A stretch of DNA of 64,000 bases from Spirochaetaceae bacterium (GCA_026710565.1 JAPOQV010000006.1:12551-76550); one strand, 5' to 3'. Shown: positions 1 through 7,962, numbered from the stretch's first letter. Numbers and translations are program-made. The notes: generated from the sequence alone by a model not told the origin.

Positions 1-137
1 GCGACGATGCGATCAGCCCGGACTGCGGCTATCCCTGGTCGGTGGAGCTCGACGACGGCCGCGTCCTGGTCACCTACTGGCACCACTTCGACGACGACCT
101 GCGCGGCATCGAGGGCGCGATCCTGGAAGAGGCGTAG
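1..137 (+). CDS. Sialidase-superfamily beta-propeller protein, C-terminal fragment
   Basis: The reading frame is open from the window edge (first full codon at base 3) to a TAG at 135-137, giving the last 44 residues of a protein that begins outside the window. The residues DCGYPW, then DGRVLV, then RGIEGAIL match the C-terminus of the complete propeller at 40276-41358 (DCGYPW, DGRVLVVYYY, RGIEGSIL) almost position by position, so this is a paralogue of that gene. It faces the minus-strand gene at 149-1105, with only 11 bases between the two stops. The Asp boxes and any active site lie outside the window, so no substrate can be suggested. Confidence 0.8.
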   Translation, partial: DDAISPDCGYPWSVELDDGRVLVTYWHHFDDDLRGIEGAILEEA

Positions 138-148
138 TCAGCCGCGGC

Positions 149-1105
149 TCAGAGGGACACGGACGCCAGGTAGATGTCGCAGGGGCCGTGGGTGACCCGC
201 TCGTCCGAATCGGGATACTCGTGTCCTGAGTAGTAGGCGATCAGGACTTCGTTCCCGCCGACCGCATACAGGCCGGAATAGCCGGTGTCGCGGCCGCTCG
301 GGAGGTACAGGCCCAGCTCCAGCGCCCCGTCGCGGTACTCGAACAGCGCGGTCCTGGGCTCGCCGCTCTCGTCCGCCGCCCTGCCGGCGATGACCACGCG
401 GTCGCCTAACCGCGCCGGGGCCGCGCCCTGCAGCGCGTGCGGGACGATCGTGCGCTCCCACTCGACGTAGGGCGGCGGTGCCGTCGCCAGCACCGCGCGC
501 GGCAGCTTGGTCCGCACCACCGCCAGCAACCGCCCGTCGGGCAGCGGGCACAGGGCCGTCTCGCTGGGGATGCGCGAGTACTCCTGTGAGCCGCGCACCA
601 CCTCGGAGACCCAGTGCCAGCGCTCGCCGTCGGTGGAGGTCAACAGGTCGACCGTGCCGCTCATGCCCTCCGGCACGTGACCGCAGTCGTCGCAGGTGAG
701 GTAGTAGCGGCCGTCCAGCTCGATCGGCGTCCAGAAGTCGTGGTTGGCCACGAAGCAGCGGCGCGGCTCCGTCCACGTCTTCAGGTCTCGCGTCTCGGCC
801 ACCACCTCGCGCGAGGGGTATCCGGCGAAGTCGTCCCCCTCCCAATCGCCCTGCACCCCGTAGATCAGCATCCGGTCGCCGAGCGGAAGGAGCTGCGGAT
901 CGAAGCTGGTGGCCGCCATGGCGACGCAGGTGTCCCAGGTCTCCAGGTCGGCGGACGAAATGACGCGCAACTGCCCGTCGAGCGCGCCGTGATGGTGGGC
1001 GTCGACGAAGCAGATGTGGTACGAGTCGCGCCAGCGGACGAAGTTGCCGACGCACAGGTTGTGCCGGCCGTTCGAGAACACGGTCCTGACCCAGTTCAGC
1101 TTCAT
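149..1105 (-). CDS. Sialidase-superfamily (BNR/Asp-box-like) beta-propeller protein
   Basis: A 318-residue predicted glycoside-active beta-propeller. Degenerate Asp boxes are visible (SSADLETWD, RDLKTWT, STDGERWHW), each followed by a short hydrophobic strand, as in the sialidase and GH43-like folds. The start is the ATG at 1105, preceded by AAGGGG nine bases upstream; the frame remains open further upstream but that part lies inside the next gene and looks non-coding. No signal peptide is seen, so it is probably cytoplasmic. It resembles the propellers at 20510-21427 and 27786-28874, forming a short subtype of the family. It lies 13 bases downstream of the larger propeller at 1119-2408, so both are probably co-transcribed. 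True sialidase activity is not implied: the arginine triad cannot be assigned by eye. Confidence 0.8.
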   Translation of the reverse strand: MKLNWVRTVFSNGRHNLCVGNFVRWRDSYHICFVDAHHHGALDGQLRVISSADLETWDTCVAMAATSFDPQLLPLGDRMLIYGVQGDWEGDDFAGYPSREVVAETRDLKTWTEPRRCFVANHDFWTPIELDGRYYLTCDDCGHVPEGMSGTVDLLTSTDGERWHWVSEVVRGSQEYSRIPSETALCPLPDGRLLAVVRTKLPRAVLATAPPPYVEWERTIVPHALQGAAPARLGDRVVIAGRAADESGEPRTALFEYRDGALELGLYLPSGRDTGYSGLYAVGGNEVLIAYYSGHEYPDSDERVTHGPCDIYLASVSL

Positions 1106-1118
1106 GCCGGAATGCCCC

Positions 1119-2408
1119 TTACGCCGCGAACAGATCCTGCGAATAGCGGTAGGCGAGGCAGCACGTACCCCACTCCGGGTGGTCGAGGTCGAGCAGCGAG
1201 TATGCGGTGGTGACCACCAGCCCGTCGCCATAGCAGACCGTGCTCGGGTAGCCGCAGTCCCAACTGAACGCGCGGTCGGAGATCACGTACTCCGTCTCCA
1301 GGTCGAAGTGCTCGCCGCCGTCGCGGCTGACGATGGCGCGCACCCCGAACGGATAGGAACGATAGCCGTAGGTGATCAGCACGATGCCGTTGGCCAGCCG
1401 CACGACGCTGCCGGGTGACGGTTTCTGCGGCTTGCCGTTGACCATCCGCCAGTGCCCGATCCTGCCCAGGTTGGCCAGGCGCTCAGGCGGCGTGCCTGTG
1501 CTCAGGCAGCCCGCCTCCCAGCGCGGCCAGGTCCTGCCGCCGTCGTCGGACCAGGCGAGCCGGTTCGGCTGGTGGTTGTGGCGCACGTAGGCGACCCAGC
1601 GGTCGTCGGTCAGCGGCAGGAAGCCGGTCTCGCTCCAGCCGCTCCTGATCTCGGTCGGCTCTTCCCAGGTGAGCCCGCCGTCCTGTGACCGGTACAGGAA
1701 GTTCACCCGCTCGTGGGCCGAGGGGTCGGCCTCGTGGATCTCGTCGCTCTGGTGGCCACGCGCCATGAACACCAGCGTGCCGTCGGCGAGCCGCACCATC
1801 TGCCCGTGCGGGCGCACGAAGATGCCCCGTCCCGGCATGTCGATCAGCGTCGGCTCCGACCAGGTGGCGCCGCCGTCCGTGGAGCGCACCACCTCCAGGT
1901 GCTCCTCGCGGCGCGCGCGGGGGTCGGGGTCGTCCTGCCGCGATGCCTCCACCTCGCCGAACAGGATGCCGTAGACCACCACCAAGGTGCCGTCGGCCGC
2001 CTGTCCCAGGGAGTGGTCGCGATAGTCGAGCTGATCGTCCGGCTCGCCGCGCGCCACGACCCGATAGTCGGACCAGGTCGCGCCGCGGTCCTCCGAGAAG
2101 GAGATGCTGACCTCGCTGCCGGTACCGATGTGCGGCGCGCCAGTGCGCGTCAGGCAGGCAAGGCCCTCGTCGTCCATCTTCAGCAGCACGGGGATCATGC
2201 CGCCGCCAGGGGAGAACGGCGGCACCGGGTCGGTGACCGAGCCGTAGGAGGAGCGTTCCGGGTCGTCCCGGCACTCCGGGTACAACAGGAAATACGACCC
2301 CACGGCATCGGGATGATCCTCCCGCCCGCACAGCCACCGGTGGCCGGTGGCGACGACCGGGGTGGCCTCGATCCGATCCACCAACGACACCTCGCGCAAA
2401 TCGGCCAT
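1119..2408 (-). CDS. Exo-alpha-sialidase-like protein with four Asp boxes
   Basis: A 429-residue protein with four clear Asp boxes (SEDRGATW, STDGGATW, SQDGGLTW, SDDGGRTW), the hallmark of six-bladed sialidase-type propellers. The start is the ATG at 2408, seven bases after a strong AAGGAGG; upstream in-frame codons overlap the divergent promoter and are ignored. There is no signal peptide or membrane segment. It is a close paralogue of the protein at 37944-39239: both share the N-terminal WxCxREDxxxxxxYFxxxPEC pattern and the C-terminal SxVCxxDG, YSLLDLDxPEWGTC and AYRYxQ(D/E)LF segments. The gene is the first of a two-gene minus-strand unit and is divergent from the TIM-barrel gene at 2485. 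Probable role: trimming an imported or periplasmic glycan; the sugar is unknown. Confidence 0.85.
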   Translation of the reverse strand: MADLREVSLVDRIEATPVVATGHRWLCGREDHPDAVGSYFLLYPECRDDPERSSYGSVTDPVPPFSPGGGMIPVLLKMDDEGLACLTRTGAPHIGTGSEVSISFSEDRGATWSDYRVVARGEPDDQLDYRDHSLGQAADGTLVVVYGILFGEVEASRQDDPDPRARREEHLEVVRSTDGGATWSEPTLIDMPGRGIFVRPHGQMVRLADGTLVFMARGHQSDEIHEADPSAHERVNFLYRSQDGGLTWEEPTEIRSGWSETGFLPLTDDRWVAYVRHNHQPNRLAWSDDGGRTWPRWEAGCLSTGTPPERLANLGRIGHWRMVNGKPQKPSPGSVVRLANGIVLITYGYRSYPFGVRAIVSRDGGEHFDLETEYVISDRAFSWDCGYPSTVCYGDGLVVTTAYSLLDLDHPEWGTCCLAYRYSQDLFAA

Positions 2409-2484
2409 CCGCTGCCTCCTTCGCAGAGCGGCCAGCGTCCTACGATTGCCGCCGAGAGGCAAGAGGTCTACGGTGGTCGCCACC
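2409..2484. promoter_or_regulatory. Divergent intergenic region between propeller and TIM-barrel operons
   Basis: Seventy-six bases separate the start codons of two divergent genes. On minus it holds the AAGGAGG ribosome-binding site of the 1119-2408 gene. No convincing sigma-70 boxes or palindromes were found by eye, so promoter placement is inferred from gene orientation only. Confidence 0.4.
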
Positions 2485-3915
2485 ATGCCGGTCATCTATG
2501 TCAGCGACCCGTCCAGCATCGCCACCCGCTACCTGCCCGATCCAGCCACCGAGGAGTCCCTTCGCGAGTGGATCGACGACGTGGCCGCGGCCGGCATCGA
2601 CCTGTTCATCCAGGAGGCATACACCCAGGGGTGGACGACCTACTGGCGCACCGACGGCTTCGACTACGACGCCAGGCCCCAGCACCGCCGGTTCCTGCCG
2701 CTGCTCGACGACGGCCGCCAGCCGCTGGGCATCCTGGCAGACCAGTGCCGCAGGCGCGGCATCCGCTTCGGCGCCGGAGTCCGCATGAACGACAACCACG
2801 GCGCCGTCTCCACCGCCCAGGGCGTGGGCGCCGGCGGCGGCTTCATCGTCGACAACCCGCACCTGCAACTCCAGGAAGCACCGCCCGGCGTGCTCTACGC
2901 GGAGTCCACCCCACTCGACTTCAGCCACGAGGAGGTGCGCGCCTACCTCCTGAGCGCGATCACGCGCCTGGTGGACACCTTCGACGTGGACGGCATCGAG
3001 ATCTGCTACCGCGACCATCGCTACTTCCCGCCGGGCACCGGACGCGACCGCGCGGACCGGATGACCGAGCTGGTCGCCGCCATCCGCTCGATGCTCGATG
3101 CCGCGGGCAAGCGCCGCGGGACGGCCGAGCGGCCCTTCCTGGGCGCGCACGTGTTCGCCACCATCGACGAGTGCGCGGACCTGGGCCTGGACGTGCCGGC
3201 CTGGGTGCAGGACGGGCTGGTCGACTACGTCAGCCCCGCGGACTGCATGTACGCCGAGTACAACCTGCCCTACGACGAGTGGGCGGCGGTGACCGCGGAC
3301 ACGCCGTGCCGGCTCTATCCGTCGATCATGCCGTGGACGGGCATCATCGCCCGGCGCCGCTCCGGCCAGCAGCCCTTCGACCAGGACCAGCAGCGGGCGC
3401 TCGCGCACACCATGTACGCGCAGGGAGCCGACGGCGTGTCGCTGTACAACCACTTCGAGATCATGCACGGCGGCGGCGGAGCGCACGCGCCGTTCTATCC
3501 GCTGGCCCTGCACGACACCCGCCACGTCCGCTCGGACGATCGCGCCCTCGACGGGCGCAGGCACTACGTGTTCGACGCCACCTGGGGCGGCTTCAGCGGC
3601 TTCGGCGAGGACCGCACCTCCACCGGAGCGGTCAAGGTCCAGCGCGCGGTCATCGAGCGGCCGGCCGGCGCAGCACAGTACACCTTCCGCCTCTACGAGG
3701 ACTTCGGCGAGATCGCCGCCGCCCAGCTCCTGTTCCGCGCCTATCACCAGACGCTGGCCGACAGCCTTGCGATCACCCTGAACGGGCAGCCGGTCCCTGA
3801 CCGGGGTCTCAAGCGCCGCGACGACGAGATCCGCACCGACCTCCGTCCCGACGACACCGAGTACGACTTCGCCCGCGGCGCGATGACCCGCGAGACCCGC
3901 CCCTGCGTGACCTAG
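2485..3915 (+). CDS. TIM-barrel glycoside-hydrolase-like protein, copy 1, ended by premature amber
   Basis: A 476-residue member of a three-copy family in this window (others at 28895-30532 and 41414-42994). Shared blocks in order are YVSDPS near the N-terminus, FIQEAYTQGWTTYW, FDYDARPQHRRFLPL, RMNDNH, FDVDGIE, then a YFPPG motif, MYAQGADG with YNH, and a C-terminal beta-rich domain. The alternating barrel-strand motifs ending in acidic or histidine residues suggest a (beta/alpha)8 glycosidase of the family-10-like type, but no described family was recognised. The start ATG at 2485 aligns with the paralogues. The frame ends at TAG 3913-3915, where copy 2 has TAC for Tyr; 51 further residues of conserved sequence follow in frame. 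It heads a plus-strand coupled set with an ABC-2 exporter and a dioxygenase. Confidence 0.75.
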   Translation: MPVIYVSDPSSIATRYLPDPATEESLREWIDDVAAAGIDLFIQEAYTQGWTTYWRTDGFDYDARPQHRRFLPLLDDGRQPLGILADQCRRRGIRFGAGVRMNDNHGAVSTAQGVGAGGGFIVDNPHLQLQEAPPGVLYAESTPLDFSHEEVRAYLLSAITRLVDTFDVDGIEICYRDHRYFPPGTGRDRADRMTELVAAIRSMLDAAGKRRGTAERPFLGAHVFATIDECADLGLDVPAWVQDGLVDYVSPADCMYAEYNLPYDEWAAVTADTPCRLYPSIMPWTGIIARRRSGQQPFDQDQQRALAHTMYAQGADGVSLYNHFEIMHGGGGAHAPFYPLALHDTRHVRSDDRALDGRRHYVFDATWGGFSGFGEDRTSTGAVKVQRAVIERPAGAAQYTFRLYEDFGEIAAAQLLFRAYHQTLADSLAITLNGQPVPDRGLKRRDDEIRTDLRPDDTEYDFARGAMTRETRPCVT

Positions 3916-4071
3916 TGGTTCCCGCTCACCGCCGACCTGTGCGTGCGCGGGGAGAACCGGATCGGCCTCGCCCTCACCGCGAGCGACCCCGAAGCGACCG
4001 AGAGCATCGTCGTCGAAGAGGTCGAGGTCTTCGTCGTGCCCGCGATCGAGCATGAGCTCCCCGCCGATTGA
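3916..4071 (+). pseudogene. Conserved C-terminal extension of copy 1, behind in-frame TAG
   Basis: Continuing the frame past the TAG gives WFPLTADLCVRGEN, then IVVEEVEVFVVP and a TGA at 4069-4071. Copy 2 reads YWFPLTADLTVRGEN and VVEEVEVHVIP at the same place, so this is real ancestral coding sequence. The extension overlaps the first 20 bases of the ABC ATPase gene at 4052, a normal operon overlap. Either the gene has a recent nonsense mutation (one base, TAC to TAG), the codon is read through, or the base is an assembly error. Confidence 0.8.
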
Positions 4072-4954
4072 GGTCCGGAACCTCCACAAGCAGTACAAGG
4101 GGGGCACGTGGGCCAACCGCGACATCACCCTCTCGGCCGTTCAGGGAGAGATTCTGGGCGTCGTGGGACCCAACGGCGCCGGCAAGACCACGCTGGTCCG
4201 CCAAGTCACGACGGAGTTGCTCCCCACGTCGGGCGAGGTGCGCGTGTTCGGCGTCGACGCGGTCGCGCGGGCACGCGACGTGAAGGGTCTGATGGGGGTC
4301 ATGCCGCAGGAGGCAACGCTCAACTGGGGTCTTAACATCCACCACCAGTTTCGGATCTTCGGCAAGCTCCGCGGCCTGCCGGCCCGGATCGCACGCCGGC
4401 GGCGTGACGAGTTGATCGCGGATCTCGACCTGGAGGAACACCGGCGCAAGAGCACGGAGACGCTCTCCGGAGGACTGCGCAGGCGCGTCCTGCTCGGGAT
4501 CGCCGCGATCGCCGACCCGCCGCTGTTGATCCTGGACGAACCCAGCGTCGGACTCGACCCCGAAGCGCGCCACGGTCTGTGGGATCTGCTCCGGCGCTAC
4601 CGGCACGAAGGCAAGACGGCCCTCTTGACCACCCACTACATGGAGGAGGCGGAGGAGCTCTGCGACCGCGTCGCCATCATCCAGGACGGTTCCCTGCTGG
4701 CGCTCGACACGGTCGGCAACCTGCAGTCCGCGTACGGCTACCGGTACAAGATCACCTTCACCACCACCGCGGGCACGCGGAGCCTCCACGGCAACGACGA
4801 CCGGCAGCTCGTGGAACGGATGCGGGCGATGGGCATCGATCGGTACCGCCTGACAAGCACCACCCTGGAAGACGTCTATCTGGCGCTGACCGGCGGAGGA
4901 CCGAAGTCAGCCGCCGAAGAGGATGGGGATGATGAGCACCATACGTCCGACTGA
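4052..4954 (+). CDS. ABC-2 type exporter ATP-binding protein
   Basis: A 300-residue nucleotide-binding subunit. Walker A is GPNGAGKTT at residues 39-47, the Q-loop glutamine is near 86, the signature LSGGLRRR is at 138-145, Walker B LLILDEP is at 158-164 and the switch histidine is H195 in TTHYMEEAEE. The order and the C-terminal extension typify the CcmA/DrrA branch that pairs with ABC-2 membrane proteins. The start overlaps the ancestral end of the preceding hydrolase gene by 20 bases, and its 3' end overlaps the permease start by 32 bases, so the three are probably translationally coupled. Substrate unknown; export of a lipid, drug or polysaccharide precursor would suit the family. Confidence 0.9.
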   Translation: MSSPPIEVRNLHKQYKGGTWANRDITLSAVQGEILGVVGPNGAGKTTLVRQVTTELLPTSGEVRVFGVDAVARARDVKGLMGVMPQEATLNWGLNIHHQFRIFGKLRGLPARIARRRRDELIADLDLEEHRRKSTETLSGGLRRRVLLGIAAIADPPLLILDEPSVGLDPEARHGLWDLLRRYRHEGKTALLTTHYMEEAEELCDRVAIIQDGSLLALDTVGNLQSAYGYRYKITFTTTAGTRSLHGNDDRQLVERMRAMGIDRYRLTSTTLEDVYLALTGGGPKSAAEEDGDDEHHTSD

Positions 4955-5708
4955 AAACCGGTGCCGGACCGGCGGATTCGGCAAGTTGCTGCTCGACGCC
5001 GTCAGCATCTTCGAGATCAACTTCATTCCGTCGCTCCGGTACTGGTACGTCACGGTAGTGCTGGCCGCGGCGTTCCCCCTGCCGTGGTTCTTCGTGACCC
5101 GCACCATCGCCCCGGACGACCCGCAGGTCCTGCTCAGGCTGTTGGCCGGTACGATGGTGTTCGGCGTCGCCTTCTCAATCGGCATGTTCGTCGGGCAGAA
5201 CCTCAACGGACAACGCTTCCAGGGCAGCCTCAAGCTCCTCATCGCCATGCCGGTGTCGAAGGGCGCATTCGTGCTCGGATCCCTGCTGCATGCGTCGCTG
5301 TCGGGCATCGTGACGCTTGTCGTGCTCCTCGGTTTCGGAGCGGCGATCGACGTGGGGTGGGATCTTACCTGGGGTCTGATTCCGTCGCTCCTGCTGGCCG
5401 CGCTGACGATGGCGGGCCTGACGATGTTCGTGGTCGGCTTCGCTCCCAACGCGCAGGTGGGCGGTCTCGCGACCGGCCTGTTGTCGCTCCTCCTGGCAGC
5501 ATTCTCCCCCGTGTACTACACCATGGAGCAGGCTCCGCCCGTGCTGAAGCAGCTCGGCTACGTCTCGCCGCTGCGCTATGCGGCGGACGCCATCACCAAG
5601 TCCCTCTCCGGGGACGCCGATATCTGGTTCGAGCTGGCCGTGCTGGCCGGCTTCACCGTGGTCATGATGTCCTTGGGGACGTGGAAGCTCCCCTGGCGGG
5701 AGAAGTGA
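4923..5708 (+). CDS. ABC-2 type transporter permease
   Basis: A 261-residue integral membrane protein with about six hydrophobic segments (for example around residues 40-60, 72-95, 115-140, 148-170, 178-195 and 235-255) and the ABC-2 C-terminal pattern of a loop reading YVSPLRYAADAI before the last helix. Three possible ATGs occur at 4923, 4929 and 4932; 4932 has a GGGGAT upstream, so the first two residues pairs are optional. It follows and overlaps the ATPase at 4052, its obvious partner, and its TGA overlaps the next ATG (TGATG at 5706-5710). Substrate unknown. Confidence 0.87.
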   Translation: MGMMSTIRPTENRCRTGGFGKLLLDAVSIFEINFIPSLRYWYVTVVLAAAFPLPWFFVTRTIAPDDPQVLLRLLAGTMVFGVAFSIGMFVGQNLNGQRFQGSLKLLIAMPVSKGAFVLGSLLHASLSGIVTLVVLLGFGAAIDVGWDLTWGLIPSLLLAALTMAGLTMFVVGFAPNAQVGGLATGLLSLLLAAFSPVYYTMEQAPPVLKQLGYVSPLRYAADAITKSLSGDADIWFELAVLAGFTVVMMSLGTWKLPWREK

Positions 5709-6454
5709 TGCCCGAGGCCGGCGGCGGGCTGAACCGGGACCCGCGACGGTACGCGCGCGAAGGGTACTGCGTCTTTCCGCGGGTCTTCGACGATGCCGGG
5801 GTGGCGGCCAACCGCCGCCTGCTCGACGAGGCAACCGAGGCGGGGACGCTCGATCGGCCAAGCTCACTCGGCGAGCCGCATGCCGGAGACGACCGCTGGC
5901 TGGACGTCTGCCGTTACCCGCCGCTGCTCGACGCTGTCCAGGCGGTGCTCGGCCCGAACCTGATCCTGGTGTTCTCGAGCGTGTTCATCAAACCGCCCCA
6001 CGGGTCCGAGCGGGTCTCGTGGCACCAGGACAACACCTACTGGCCGAGCGTGCACGGCACCGACGTGGCGACGGTGTGGCTGGCGTTCGACGACGCGGAC
6101 GCGGCCAACTCCGCGATGCAGGTGATTCCCGGCTCGCACGCCGGCTACCGGGAGTACGCGACCGTCGCCTCGGGCAGCGACGACATGCTCTCCCGGCAGG
6201 TGGTCGTCACCGAGGCGATGGAACGCTCGGCCGTCACCCTGGAGATGCCGGCCGGCGCGCTGTCCATTCACGACTCGTTCCTGCTGCACGGCAGCGGCGC
6301 CAACCGCACGTCCCGACGCCGGGCCGGCTACACCATCCGCTTCTGCAGCACCGACAGCGCGTGGGTCGACGTGAAGACGCATCCGATCCCCGTCTACCTG
6401 GTACGGGGAGAGGCCGGCCCCCGCGGAGCGCGCTACGTGGACTGTCGGCCGTAG
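5708..6454 (+). CDS. Phytanoyl-CoA dioxygenase (PhyH) family Fe(II)/2-oxoglutarate oxygenase
   Basis: A 248-residue enzyme with the PhyH facial triad: HQD at H106-D108 (in SWHQDNTYW) and the distal histidine H194 in LLHGSGANRTSRRR, which also carries the arginine that would bind 2-oxoglutarate. PGSH near residue 141 is also typical. Family members hydroxylate small molecules using Fe(II), oxygen and 2-oxoglutarate. The start is ATG 5708, overlapping the permease stop as TGATG, so translation is coupled. Placement behind an ABC-2 exporter suggests tailoring of the exported or imported compound, but this is inference. The next gene is convergent, with a gap of 23 bases. Confidence 0.88.
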   Translation: MPEAGGGLNRDPRRYAREGYCVFPRVFDDAGVAANRRLLDEATEAGTLDRPSSLGEPHAGDDRWLDVCRYPPLLDAVQAVLGPNLILVFSSVFIKPPHGSERVSWHQDNTYWPSVHGTDVATVWLAFDDADAANSAMQVIPGSHAGYREYATVASGSDDMLSRQVVVTEAMERSAVTLEMPAGALSIHDSFLLHGSGANRTSRRRAGYTIRFCSTDSAWVDVKTHPIPVYLVRGEAGPRGARYVDCRP

Positions 6455-6477
6455 CTCACCGTCCGCCGACGACGACT

Positions 6478-7275
6478 TCAGCGCTCGCCGGCTCCCGAGC
6501 TCGTGACCTGCCAGATCGTGTTGGTTGCCGGGCGATGCTCGTGCCGGTCGTAGTGCATGACCCGCGGCGCGCCGGGATCGGGGCCGACCGGCACCGGGTT
6601 TTCGATCACGAAGTCCGCGTAGCCGTCCGTGCGGGTCTCGTACGCCAGGAACGCCAGCGACAGGTAGCCCGCCCACACCTCCCGGCGCTCGCCGAGATCC
6701 GGGAACAGGACCGGGCCGGTATCGAACTGGTACACGTCCGGGCGGTAGCGCAGGTTGATCGTCTTGATCGGGTACTCCAGCTCCGCGCTCAGCCCGGTGC
6801 CGCTGTCGGCGAGCACGGTTCTGCCGATGATGGGCCGGCCGGCGCTCGACGCCGCGGCGACGGCCCGGAAGTCGGTCAGCCGCTCGACACCCCGCGCGGG
6901 GACGATGTGCGCGCGCAGGTCGCCGAAGGCCGGCATGCACGGGTAGTAGCGCCGGTATCCGGCGTCGCCGGCCAGCAGCCCACGACGAAAGATCAGCAGC
7001 TCGCTGCCGCATGCCACCGGCAGGAAGTCGTAGTTGGGCCGTTTGAACAGATCCCCCGGTCCGGTCGCGTCGAACGTGTTCTCCGCCTTGCAGGCCGCGC
7101 ACTGATAGATGGTACGGGTCTGGCTGGTGTGAGCGTCGTGCAGCCGTACGAGCGACTCCACCTGCAGCCGCACGTCGTTCTGCTCGATGGGCGCAGGGGA
7201 ATCCGCGGTGCTGCTGCCGTTGCCGATGAGGTAGGAGCGCCCGAAGTCGACGAGAGGCACTTCCGCGCCGCTCAT
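6478..7275 (-). CDS. Protein of unknown function with a CxxC motif
   Basis: A 265-residue protein I do not recognise. Seen: an N-terminal polar half with a CAAC pair near residue 60 that could bind metal, a central segment rich in Gly and aromatic residues, an aromatic stretch INLRYRPDVYQFDTGP, and a hydrophobic patch AGYLSLAFLAYETR. There is no signal peptide. The start is ATG 7275, with GGAAGG eight bases upstream; a GTG at 7278 is directly adjacent and also possible. It begins 15-18 bases after the stop of the VapC gene on the same strand, so it may be read from the toxin-antitoxin promoter. It could be a beta-sandwich hydrolase-associated protein, but nothing supports a function. Confidence 0.65.
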   Translation of the reverse strand: MSGAEVPLVDFGRSYLIGNGSSTADSPAPIEQNDVRLQVESLVRLHDAHTSQTRTIYQCAACKAENTFDATGPGDLFKRPNYDFLPVACGSELLIFRRGLLAGDAGYRRYYPCMPAFGDLRAHIVPARGVERLTDFRAVAAASSAGRPIIGRTVLADSGTGLSAELEYPIKTINLRYRPDVYQFDTGPVLFPDLGERREVWAGYLSLAFLAYETRTDGYADFVIENPVPVGPDPGAPRVMHYDRHEHRPATNTIWQVTSSGAGER

Positions 7276-7293
7276 CACATCACCTTCCGGCGC

Positions 7294-7683
7294 TCAGGCA
7301 TGAAGGATCTCGACGTCGTATGCATCGAACGCGCCGTCGGCGGTGACCAGCGTGAGCGATTCCAGTTGCGCCACCGCGACGAGCAGCCGGTCGAACGGAT
7401 CGCGATGATGGTCCGGCAGCTCTGCCACGCGGCAGGCGTGGTGATGCTCGACCGGCAGCGATTCGATCCCGTCACGGACCAGCCGAGGCGGAATGAACAC
7501 CGCCGGTGCCTCGGGAAGCGGCAGCTTTCCGAGGCGGTACTTGATCGCGATCTCCCAGGAACTCGCCACCGACAATGTGAGCGTGTTCTCCGGGTCCTCA
7601 ATCACCTCCCTCGCCAAGCGTGTGATCCGGTCGGGACTCACCACGCTCCAGAGCCAGATGTGAGTATCCAGCAGTACCCTCAT
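7294..7683 (-). CDS. vapC: PIN-domain ribonuclease toxin (VapC-like)
   Basis: A 129-residue PIN-domain protein. The acidic active-site residues are D6 (LLDTH), E44 (SWEIAIK), D95/D98 (RDPFDRLL) and D115 (TADGAF), the set that coordinates Mg2+ in VapC endoribonucleases. The SWEIAIKY-(R)LGKL block marks the Phd-linked VapC subgroup. Its ATG overlaps the antitoxin stop as ATGA (7680-7683), the standard translational coupling. Toxins of this kind cleave tRNA or rRNA when the antitoxin is degraded; the target here is unknown. Confidence 0.92.
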   Translation of the reverse strand: MRVLLDTHIWLWSVVSPDRITRLAREVIEDPENTLTLSVASSWEIAIKYRLGKLPLPEAPAVFIPPRLVRDGIESLPVEHHHACRVAELPDHHRDPFDRLLVAVAQLESLTLVTADGAFDAYDVEILHA

Positions 7684-7913
7684 CGCTCGAAGCTCTCGAT
7701 GACGTCCTCGGGAAGCGGCGCATCGAAGTCGTCGGGAACCTCGAACAGACCGCGGTCGCGCCCCAGCCTGCGCCGTGGCTTGGCCGCCGTGTACCGGATA
7801 AGTCGCGCAACCGGCGTGCCTGCGCGCGAGATGATGACCTCCTCACCACGGGCAACCTCGGCGAGCAGACGTGAGAGATGCGTCTTTGCCTGGTGAATGT
7901 TGACGGTGGTCAC
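7680..7913 (-). CDS. Phd/YefM-type antitoxin
   Basis: A 77-residue antitoxin with the classic N-terminus NIHQAKTHLSRLLAEV followed by GEEVIISRAGTPVARL, the Phd/YefM DNA-binding fold, and an acidic C-terminal tail (DDFDAPLPEDVI) that should wrap around the toxin. It starts at GTG 7913 with AAGGAG six bases upstream. It precedes and overlaps the VapC-like toxin gene. The pair probably represses itself through the repeated GACTAAGTC boxes just upstream. Confidence 0.92.
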   Translation of the reverse strand: MTTVNIHQAKTHLSRLLAEVARGEEVIISRAGTPVARLIRYTAAKPRRRLGRDRGLFEVPDDFDAPLPEDVIESFER

Positions 7914-7929
7914 GGTTCTCTCCTTATCG

Positions 7930-7962
7930 GACTAAGTCTATCACCTTTATAGACTAAGTCAA
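7930..7962 (-). promoter_or_regulatory. Promoter/operator of VapBC module 1
   Basis: Two copies of the near-palindrome GACTAAGTC (7930-7938 and 7952-7960) lie 22 bases apart. Read on minus, they overlap a -35-like TTGACT (7962-7957) and a -10-like TAGACT (7940-7935) separated by 16 bases. This is the expected arrangement for an autorepressed toxin-antitoxin promoter; binding by the antitoxin is inferred. Confidence 0.7.

Noticed and set aside
3913..3915. Pyrrolysine at the amber codon
   Set aside because: No methylamine methyltransferase context exists and other genes here use TAG as a stop, so a point mutation or sequence error is more economical.
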